From: Klebsiella pneumoniae
GTDB lineage: Bacteria > Pseudomonadota > Gammaproteobacteria > Pseudomonadales > Azotimanducaceae
Assembly: GCA_945878745.1 (NCBI GenBank)
Contig: CAMDVY010000037.1
Span: forward strand, 1-12,389
Direction of reading: 5' to 3'
Length of the DNA: 12,389 nucleotides
The notes beneath the pieces were generated by a model. It did no database searches, was not told where the DNA came from, and saw only the letters and a list, made by a program, of their open reading frames with translations. Both the position numbers and the translations under genes were made by a program. Below, in pieces: positions 7,418 to 12,389 of the stretch. Position 1 is the first letter of the stretch; each line of letters begins with the position of its first letter.

Positions 7418-8143
7418 ATGATTCCTGATCCCGCTGCAGCGATTGATGCAGATGCCATTTCGCGCAAGACGTATTCGACGCCGGCTGCTCAGGAGATCTA
7501 TCGACAAAAAGCGATTCGAGCCGAACTCAGGAACTGGGAACGTAGTGTGGTTGACGCCAGGATGGGACCGAACTCCGGCGTCCGCGATGTGCTGGCCGTT
7601 GGCTGTGGTGCAGGACGAGAGGTGTTCGCACTTGAAAACCTGGGGCTGAGGACGATTGGTGCCGATGTCTCAGAGGCACTGATCCGCATTGCTGGAGAGG
7701 AAGCTCATCGACGGGCGAGTAGCGCCGCCTTTGTGTTGATCGACGGCGTAACGCTGCCGTTTGCAGAGGCCACCTTTGATGCTGTCGTCCTGTGGGCGCA
7801 GGTTCTTGGTCATGTGTCTGATGCTGCTGCACGGTTGGCATTGCTGGCTGAAGTGCACCGCGTGATCCGCCCCGGCGGGATCCTCAGCCTTTCGGTTCAC
7901 GACCGAGCCCTGACGCTGCCACTTCTCGACGCATCGCGCATCGTGAGTTCCGACACGCCGGAGCCGGGTGACCTGATCATTACTGAGCCAACCTTCGGCT
8001 CGATCAGTTTCATGCGGTACTTTGATGAGCCGGAAATCCGTTCTCTCCTTGCGGGAGCAGGCTTCTCGGACATCACGATCGCTCACACCGATGAGCTGGG
8101 AGAGTCGTCGGGAAACGTGTTTGTGGTCACTATAGTTGTGTAG
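7418..8143 (+). CDS. Class I SAM-dependent methyltransferase
   Basis: A 241-residue methyltransferase with a Methyltransf_11-type core. Motif I is 'VLAVGCGAGRE' at about 58-68, the acidic residue ending strand 2 is Asp83 in 'IGADVSE', then 'DGVTLPFAEATFDAVV' at about 109-124 and the 'EVHRVIRPGGILSLSV' strand at about 145-160. This core transfers methyl from S-adenosylmethionine to a small molecule or other acceptor; the sequence gives no substrate. The start at 7418 has GAGG at 7409-7412. An in-frame ATG at 7292 would add 42 Arg/Pro/Ser-rich residues without family resemblance and is thought not to be used. It stands alone, with 175 bases before it and 89 after it. Confidence 0.9.
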   Translation: MIPDPAAAIDADAISRKTYSTPAAQEIYRQKAIRAELRNWERSVVDARMGPNSGVRDVLAVGCGAGREVFALENLGLRTIGADVSEALIRIAGEEAHRRASSAAFVLIDGVTLPFAEATFDAVVLWAQVLGHVSDAAARLALLAEVHRVIRPGGILSLSVHDRALTLPLLDASRIVSSDTPEPGDLIITEPTFGSISFMRYFDEPEIRSLLAGAGFSDITIAHTDELGESSGNVFVVTIVV

Positions 8144-8232
8144 TTGGAACGTGAAGGGCGACGTGAGGTGTTGCGGACTTACAATCCTCCGACCAGAATC
8201 GAACGACTTGTTGGACCGGAGGAGACGAGGAG

Positions 8233-8901
8233 ATGCATGCACTTCCCAGGGTCGTGACGCAGGAACAGTGGCAGGCCGAGATCGATGCGCTGCGTGACAA
8301 GGAGAAAGAGTTGACTCGCGCGCACGATGCAGTGAACGCCATGCGACGGCGCTTGCCGATGGTCAAAGTGGCGAAAGCCTATGAATTCGATGGCGAGACA
8401 GGGAAGGTCGGCTTGCTCGACCTCTTCAGCGGCAGGCAGCAGTTTATCGTTTATCACTTCATGTATGGTCCAGATGCGCAGGCGGGTTGTCCGGGTTGTT
8501 CATGGGTTACCGACGCGACGCCTCACCCAGCGCATTTGCATGCTCGGGACACGTCGCTGGTGATGATTTCCCGCGCCTCAATTGAAAAGTTGGTGACGTT
8601 TCGGGCACGAATGGGTTGGGATGTTCCCTGGTATTCGTCACTGCACAGTGATTTCAACTACGACTTCAACGCCACCAATGCCGAAGGTGAGAACCACGTG
8701 ACCAGTGTCTTTCTTCGGAATGGAAACGACATCTACCGGACGTATTACACCGATCAGCGTGGTGTCGAATATCTTGGCAGTCACTGGACATACCTTGATC
8801 TGACGCCTTTCGGTCGTCAGGAGTCATGGGAAGACTCGCCAGCCGGTTGGCCAAAACAGGAGAAGCACTGGATACGACGTCATGATGAGTACACGAAATG
8901 A
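8233..8901 (+). CDS. DUF899 family thioredoxin-like protein
   Basis: A 222-residue DUF899 protein, distantly thioredoxin-like. Diagnostic segments are the helical N-terminus with 'ALRDKEKELTRAHDAV', 'VYHFMYGPDAQAGCPGCSW' containing Cys86-x-x-Cys89, 'HARDTSLVMISRASIEKL', 'RMGWDVPWYSS' and the C-terminal 'YLDLTPFGRQESW'. The CxxC pair sits where thioredoxins carry theirs, so a redox role is plausible, but no reaction is known for the family. The start has a strong GGAGGAG at 8218-8224. A TACAAT at 8180-8185 looks like a -10 element but has no matching -35, so I do not call a promoter. The 3' end overlaps the HD-domain gene by 20 bases, which suggests the two are expressed together. Confidence 0.92.
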   Translation: MHALPRVVTQEQWQAEIDALRDKEKELTRAHDAVNAMRRRLPMVKVAKAYEFDGETGKVGLLDLFSGRQQFIVYHFMYGPDAQAGCPGCSWVTDATPHPAHLHARDTSLVMISRASIEKLVTFRARMGWDVPWYSSLHSDFNYDFNATNAEGENHVTSVFLRNGNDIYRTYYTDQRGVEYLGSHWTYLDLTPFGRQESWEDSPAGWPKQEKHWIRRHDEYTK

Positions 8902-9541
8902 TGCCAACCCCATGGAGTTGCTGGAGATGTTTGACAATCGAAACCTGAATGCTGCGCTCGCAGGTATTGGCGCAGCAACGTCAACGCGACTATTCGAAGA
9001 TTTGCACGCCGTTTATACCGCGCCTGACCGGCACTACCACACGGAAGCGCACGTGGCGGAGTGCATTCGGCAGACCAGGCGATTCGGACACCTGGCGCTC
9101 CTTGTTCATGAAATCGAAACGGCCATCTGGTTTCACGACGCTGTGTACGACACAAGGCGGAGTGACAACGAAGAGAAAAGTGCGGAATGGGCACAACGTG
9201 AACTAGCCCTGCTCAGCACGCCGAACGAGGTTATCGATCGGATTGTGGACATGATTCTGTCGACAAAGAGTCACACGTCGACGAGCCCTGACACTATTCT
9301 GATGGTCGATATTGATCTCGGTGTCCTTGGAGCAACGCCTGCCCACTTTGAAATCTATGACCAGGCTATTCGCCGGGAATTTGCATGGGTCCCTGTTGCC
9401 GACTACCGAACCGGTCGATCCAGAGTGCTCACTGCGTTCCTGGAGCGACCGGTGATCTTCGGAACTGAGGAAATCAGGCACCTGTATGAAGCGCGTGCAC
9501 GAGAGAATCTCAGGAAGAAGATCGATGAATTGGCCGACTGA
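8882..9541 (+). CDS. Predicted HD-domain metal-dependent phosphohydrolase (COG4339-like)
   Basis: A protein of up to 219 residues resembling the COG4339 predicted HD phosphohydrolases. Motifs in order: 'DRHYHTEAHV' at about 49-58 (metal-binding His), 'AIWFHDAVYD' at 81-90 with the His85-Asp86 doublet, 'DNEEKSA' at about 95-101, and 'MVDIDLGVLG' at about 141-150 with the late Asp ligand. HD enzymes of this kind hydrolyse phosphoester bonds with bound divalent metal; the substrate for this group is not established. The start is uncertain: 8882 and 8885 (tandem ATGs) overlap the DUF899 gene by about 20 bases with no good ribosome site, whereas ATGs at 8912 and 8927 lie beyond the overlap; all keep the HD core. 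Probably co-transcribed with DUF899. Confidence 0.9.
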   Translation: MMSTRNDANPMELLEMFDNRNLNAALAGIGAATSTRLFEDLHAVYTAPDRHYHTEAHVAECIRQTRRFGHLALLVHEIETAIWFHDAVYDTRRSDNEEKSAEWAQRELALLSTPNEVIDRIVDMILSTKSHTSTSPDTILMVDIDLGVLGATPAHFEIYDQAIRREFAWVPVADYRTGRSRVLTAFLERPVIFGTEEIRHLYEARARENLRKKIDELAD

Positions 9542-9590
9542 TTGGTCGAAATTGAACCGCCGTTGATGTGGTGGGTCAGGAGCTATTGGT

Positions 9591-10124
9591 ATGTCTATCA
9601 CTCTCGACATCTACAGGAATTTCGCGGCTCACAATCGAACCATGAATGAGCGGCTTTACCGTGTGATCAAGAAGATGCCATCCGGTTTGGTTCATGAAAA
9701 CAGAGGCGGGTTTTTCGATTGAATCTTTGGTGGACTCAGCCACATCGTCTTTGGTGATCACTTTCATCTGACGCGCATTAAACGAGCGTATGCGGCCGCC
9801 AGCTGCCTTGATGAGATCGCCGATCAATGGGACTTTGAGCCAACCAGACAGTACGCTCGCGATATCGAAGGGCTCAGTATTGAGCGATCGCGTATCGATG
9901 GTGTTATAGACTCGTTTGCGGCGACCTTGACCCACTCAGACCTTGTGAAAACAACGCCATTGCCGGGCGGGTCTGTCCCGCTCTGGGTACTGCTGGACCA
10001 TATGTTTCAGCATGAAACGCATCACCGGGGACAGGTTACGACGCTGCTTACCCAAGCGGGATTGTCGTATGGGTCTGTGGTCAATCCAATCGATGTCTTT
10101 CTGCACGGCCGAGGCGCAGTCTAG
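9591..10124 (+). pseudogene. DinB family protein gene interrupted by an in-frame TGA
   Basis: Reading from ATG 9591 (AGGAG at 9578-9582), the frame encodes 43 residues beginning MSITLDIYRNFAAHN, meets TGA at 9720-9722, then continues open in the same frame to the TAG at 10122-10124. The two parts together make about 176 residues of a normal DinB/YfiT-like four-helix protein. The first metal His is in 'LSHIVFGDH', just after the stop, and the others are in 'HMFQHETHHRGQ'. Relatives commonly have FFGS(I/L) at the break, so a Ser TCA codon changed to TGA by one base is the simplest explanation. Nothing else is degraded: no frameshift, and both ends are intact. Family members include thiol-dependent and metal-binding enzymes. 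It is either a recent nonsense mutation, a sequencing error or a readthrough site. Confidence 0.85.
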
Positions 10125-10190
10125 TCCATCGATCGGATATCAGATCGGTGTAAGTCAGTCGCCGTTCGTCACTTTGTCAGGAAACGGAAA

Positions 10191-10580
10191 ATGCACGCCA
10201 TTCTTCAAACCATCGGAGCCATCGTCGTTTTGCCGTACATCGCGTTGGCGGCCGGTTTTCTGCTTATCGGGGATGTTGCCAGAGCCAAAGGTCTTGCCGG
10301 GATCTTCGACGTGATGTTCCACCATTTTGACTGGATCGTGCGATGGGGCATCTATGGTTTTGTGCTGCTCTGGATTGTCTTTTTGATCTTGGGATTTTTC
10401 GATCAGTTCCAGCGATTCACTGCGCTCAGCCTGTTCCTGGTGGCGGCTGGTAGTTCGATTGTCATCATCCTCTTGCACTCATCGAGGTTGGAGTTTGGTC
10501 ACTATCTGTTCCTGGCACCGTGTTTCGCTGTTGCCGCGACAAGTGCCTGGTTGTTCATACGCGCAGGTGGCGCTGCCTGA
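10191..10580 (+). CDS. Small integral membrane protein, four predicted helices
   Basis: A 129-residue hydrophobic protein. Four membrane segments are apparent at roughly residues 7-26, 48-69, 76-95 and 103-124, separated by short loops with a few charged residues (for example 'DVARAK' after the first helix and 'DQFQRF' between the second and third). No signal peptidase site or catalytic motif is visible and I do not recognise the family. The start is well supported by AGGAAA at 10179-10184. It has its own 66-base leader after the broken DinB gene, with no terminator seen there. Location in the inner membrane is predicted from composition; function is unknown. Confidence 0.82.
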   Translation: MHAILQTIGAIVVLPYIALAAGFLLIGDVARAKGLAGIFDVMFHHFDWIVRWGIYGFVLLWIVFLILGFFDQFQRFTALSLFLVAAGSSIVIILLHSSRLEFGHYLFLAPCFAVAATSAWLFIRAGGAA

Positions 10581-10596
10581 CCTTCTCCTCTGGAAC

Positions 10597-10624
10597 AGGA
10601 TCGTGGTATAGAGCATCACGACCT
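10597..10624. other. Imperfect inverted repeat in the leader of the 207-residue gene
   Basis: AGG-A-TCGTG at 10597-10605 pairs with CACGA-CCT at 10617-10624, an 8-bp stem with one bulged A and an 11-base loop containing TATAGA. It lies 25 bases before the GTG start. It could be an operator around a weak -10 (TATAGA, 10607-10612; no good -35) or an mRNA hairpin. No T-tract follows, so a terminator is unlikely. Confidence 0.3.
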
Positions 10625-10649
10625 CACCGGAGCAACGAGGAGAAGCAGA

Positions 10650-11273
10650 GTGCCAAAACAACGAAGGCGCGGTGGTGCGGTTGTGGGTGTCGCGGAACAT
10701 GGCAACTCTGCAGTTCTCGTCACGTTGACCCGCGAGGGTGAACTTCTGGATCGGCGAACCGTCGACCTCACGCATGATCTGCCTACGCATCCGTATCATC
10801 ACGAAGGATCGTGGGCAGTAGGCCGATATCGGGATAGCCCGTGGTCGCTTGAAATATCATTGTCCGACGCTATCGCTTTGGTTGAGCGCGTTCGCAAGGC
10901 TGCAGCGCTCGGAGCGCGTGACGCGCTTGATGGGCTGGCCTCATCCGTGTCTGTTCCCATCTCCAGCATAACCCTCCGCGTCTGTCCCGGGCTTCCGGCA
11001 ACCACCATCGAGCGGATCGTCGACACGCGCGCTGCGACTGTTGCCGATTCCGTGATGTATCGCGAAGCGTTGGCCACGGAAGCATTGGCGCGTGACTGGT
11101 CTGTGCATTGGTACGACCGGGAGCGCGTTTCTCAACAGGCGGCTGTAGCTCTCGTTGGCCGGGACGTAGAGGCGTTCCTGCAGGCGATGGGGCGCGCCAT
11201 TGGACCGCCATGGCAAGCCAGACACAAACTCGCGGCGAGGGCTGCGCTCGCAGTAATGCGACTCCCTGCATAG
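10650..11273 (+). CDS. Conserved-looking hypothetical protein, 207 residues
   Basis: A soluble 207-residue protein beginning at a GTG with GAGGAGA at 10637-10643. The N-terminus 'GGAVVGVAEHGNSAVLVTL' followed by 'GELLDRRTVDL' reads as a beta-hairpin similar in pattern to the first strands of RNase H-like or actin-like folds, but the catalytic acidic residues of those folds are not obvious. A middle helical region (about 71-95) is rich in Ala/Arg, then 'ITLRVCPGLP' and a striking 'VADSVMYREALATEALARD' plus 'WSVHWYDRERV' block. The C-terminus is an Arg/Ala-rich helix. I have seen similar uncharacterised bacterial proteins but can name no family. Codon use looks like that of its neighbours, and the frame is well maintained, so it is very probably a real gene. 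Function unknown. Confidence 0.8.
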   Translation: MPKQRRRGGAVVGVAEHGNSAVLVTLTREGELLDRRTVDLTHDLPTHPYHHEGSWAVGRYRDSPWSLEISLSDAIALVERVRKAAALGARDALDGLASSVSVPISSITLRVCPGLPATTIERIVDTRAATVADSVMYREALATEALARDWSVHWYDRERVSQQAAVALVGRDVEAFLQAMGRAIGPPWQARHKLAARAALAVMRLPA

Positions 11274-11370
11274 CGTGAGGTAACACCTGCGACAGTACCT
11301 TTCGTCACAGATGTCCATTTCGTCGAATGGCCTGCGAATTCCCTGCGTCGGCGCTGCTGTGGTTCTCGCG

Positions 11371-11399
11371 TTGACATACTGTGCGACACACAGTACTGT
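11371..11399 (+). promoter_or_regulatory. Sigma-70-type promoter of the PadR gene
   Basis: A perfect -35 TTGACA at 11371-11376 and a -10 TACTGT at 11394-11399 (matching TATAAT at the key first, second and sixth bases) are separated by exactly 17 bases. The predicted transcription start is at about 11406, one base before the PadR ATG at 11407, so the transcript would be essentially leaderless. This agrees with the lack of any ribosome site before that ATG. Confidence 0.72.
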
Positions 11400-11400
11400 G
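11377..11400. promoter_or_regulatory. Candidate PadR operator (inverted TACTGTG repeats)
   Basis: TACTGTG (11377-11383) and CACAGTA (11389-11395) are a perfect 7-bp inverted repeat with a 5-base spacer lying between the -35 and -10 elements. A third half-site TACTGTG (11394-11400) overlaps the -10 and makes the 12-base palindrome CACAGTACTGTG (11389-11400). PadR-family dimers bind dyads over their own promoters, so autorepression is the likely role. Binding itself is inferred. Confidence 0.65.
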
Positions 11401-11406
11401 CACGGC

Positions 11407-11742
11407 ATGGGTGATTCAGACGCTTTCAACAAACTTGAACTCGAACTGCGACGCGGCGTGGTGGTACTGGCCACGCTCTCGCAGCTTCGTAGGCCTCGTT
11501 ATGGGTATGAACTTCGGCAGGCGCTGGCCGACCGAGGCATGCCGATCGAAGAAGGCACGCTCTACCCGTTGTTGCGCCGCCTGGAAACGCAGGGTGTGCT
11601 GAAAAGCGAGTGGAAGATCGAAGACGGACCACCGCGCCGGTATTACTCGCTTAATGCCGATGGCCGGAAGCTGCTCAAGAAACTCACCGAGTCCTGGCAG
11701 GGCATGAACGAAGCCATGGGTCGGCTCTTGAAGGAGGACTGA
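11407..11742 (+). CDS. PadR family transcriptional regulator
   Basis: A 111-residue winged-helix repressor of the PadR type. The N-terminal helix leads into 'YGYELRQALADRG', the recognition-helix region 'EEGTLYPLLRRLETQGVL', and the wing 'PPRRYYSLNADGRKLL'; a short C-terminal dimerisation helix follows. The start at 11407 gives the usual PadR N-terminus; an upstream in-frame start at 11311 would add 32 residues translated from the promoter and is rejected. The promoter and overlapping dyad just upstream suggest leaderless expression and autorepression. The stop is two bases before the start of the next gene, a membrane protein with a HAAS-like domain; PadR plus HAAS pairs are a common arrangement in which the regulator controls the membrane partner and sometimes downstream genes. 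Inducer unknown. Confidence 0.93.
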   Translation: MGDSDAFNKLELELRRGVVVLATLSQLRRPRYGYELRQALADRGMPIEEGTLYPLLRRLETQGVLKSEWKIEDGPPRRYYSLNADGRKLLKKLTESWQGMNEAMGRLLKED

Positions 11743-11744
11743 CA

Positions 11745-12389
11745 ATGAACGTGGATGAACTGATCGAAGCCTATGTGGCCGATGTCGCGGTGCGGTTGCC
11801 GCGTCGTCAGCGCAACGATGTAGCGTTTGAACTTCGTGCACTGCTCGGTGAAGAGTTGCAGGCGAAGGCTGAAGCGTCCGGTGGCGCTGTGGATGTGGCC
11901 TTGGCCACCGAGATGCTGCGTGACTTTGGTCACCCGGAACAGGTAGCAGCACGTTATCGTTCCCGTCCCGAATTCACGATCATCGATCCGGCTGACGGAT
12001 ACGGATTCCTGCGCGCCACGGGGATCGGTCTGCTGATCATCTGGGTCGCAGGGCTGGTGAAGGAGTTTCAACTGCCCTTGGATTCAGGATCCGATCTTGT
12101 TCTCGCGCTGAGTCGATGGTGGCTTGGTACGGTGCTTGCTTCGTTCTGGTGGCCTGGTGTTGTGGTGACCTGGTACGCAATCGCCGCATGGGTTCGGCTG
12201 CGTTGGCCCTCGCACAGCGTGTGGAAACCACGCACCCGTGAACACATCAATGGCGGACGCGCATCACTGGTGATGGGCATCCTCGGCATCATCTGTGGGC
12301 TCGGTATCCTCGTCGAACCCCGTGGATTGCTGGAGCTGTTCTGGGGTAGCCAGGTCGCCCCTGTGGTTTACGATGCACTTACGTACACA
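11745..12389 (+). CDS. HAAS-domain (DUF1700-like) membrane protein, 3' partial
   Basis: The frame is open from ATG 11745 to the end of the window, giving 215 residues with no stop. The ribosome site is strong: AAGGAGG at 11731-11737, inside the end of the PadR gene. The N-terminal 70 or so residues ('MNVDELIEAYVADVAVRLP', then 'ELRALLGEEL' and 'MLRDFGHPEQVAARYR') match the helical HAAS-type domain that typically accompanies PadR regulators. Membrane helices follow at roughly residues 91-106, 123-148 and 176-192, with more expected downstream. The role of such proteins is not settled; a membrane sensor or signalling partner regulated by PadR is the common proposal. It is separated from PadR by two bases and is almost certainly co-transcribed. 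Confidence 0.87.
   Translation, partial: MNVDELIEAYVADVAVRLPRRQRNDVAFELRALLGEELQAKAEASGGAVDVALATEMLRDFGHPEQVAARYRSRPEFTIIDPADGYGFLRATGIGLLIIWVAGLVKEFQLPLDSGSDLVLALSRWWLGTVLASFWWPGVVVTWYAIAAWVRLRWPSHSVWKPRTREHINGGRASLVMGILGIICGLGILVEPRGLLELFWGSQVAPVVYDALTYT

Noticed and set aside
8180..8185. TACAAT as a promoter -10 for the DUF899 gene
   Set aside because: No acceptable -35 hexamer lies 16-18 bases upstream, so a promoter call would be unsupported.
9720..9722. TGA in the DinB gene as a selenocysteine codon
   Set aside because: The family has Ser rather than Cys there, and only a 4-bp GTGG/CCAC hairpin (9730-9743) follows, which does not resemble a bacterial SECIS element.
9576..9935. Minus-strand open frame of 119 codons over the DinB region
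   Set aside because: The opposite strand encodes clear DinB motifs across the same bases; the minus-strand product has no recognisable features.
6195..11273. Possible integron gene-cassette array (series of small unrelated genes on one strand)
   Set aside because: The gaps differ in size and content, and I found no paired attC-like RYYYAAC/GTTRRRY ends with dyad symmetry in them. No integrase is visible.
11311..11406. Upstream start for the PadR gene
   Set aside because: This segment contains the promoter and operator; the encoded residues do not match PadR N-termini.

Overview
The window is a stretch of bacterial chromosome with moderately high GC content. Every supported gene lies on the + strand, and genes are closely packed. 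Gene content (Rieske oxygenase, RutA-type flavin monooxygenase, type I Baeyer-Villiger monooxygenase, PhyH dioxygenase, DUF924, DUF899, DinB, PadR/HAAS) fits a metabolically versatile proteobacterium, perhaps a gammaproteobacterium. That placement is inference only: there is no rRNA or other taxonomic marker.

Region 1 (1-6103) is a catabolic-looking cluster of six genes: a 5'-truncated amidohydrolase (ACMSD-like), a SnoaL-like protein, a Rieske non-heme iron oxygenase, a luciferase-like (RutA-type) FMN monooxygenase, a type I Baeyer-Villiger monooxygenase and a phytanoyl-CoA-dioxygenase-like Fe(II)/2-oxoglutarate enzyme. The first four are joined by TAATG, ATGA and GTGA stop/start overlaps, so they form a translationally coupled operon. 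The next two follow after 45 and 49 bases. Four mechanistically different oxygenases in one run suggest stepwise oxidation and ring opening of a cyclic substrate, which the sequence does not identify. No reductase or ferredoxin for the Rieske or FMN enzymes is visible.

Region 2 (6104-6194) is a short spacer holding an 11-bp tandem repeat; its first, degenerate unit contributes the stop codon of the PhyH gene.

Region 3 (6195-11273) is a series of mostly stand-alone small genes: DUF924, a VOC protein, a class I methyltransferase, DUF899 overlapping an HD-domain phosphohydrolase, a DinB-family gene broken by one in-frame TGA, a four-helix membrane protein and an uncharacterised 207-residue protein. 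They have no obvious common pathway. No integron attC sites were found.

Region 4 (11274-12389) holds a PadR-family repressor and a membrane protein with an N-terminal HAAS-like domain that runs off the window. The PadR gene has a strong -35/-10 promoter. The predicted transcription start is within a base or so of the ATG (apparently leaderless), and a perfect inverted repeat lies between the promoter elements, a good candidate autoregulatory operator.

No tRNA, rRNA, CRISPR, insertion sequence or convincing intrinsic terminator was recognised. No stretch over 300 bases lacks a gene.
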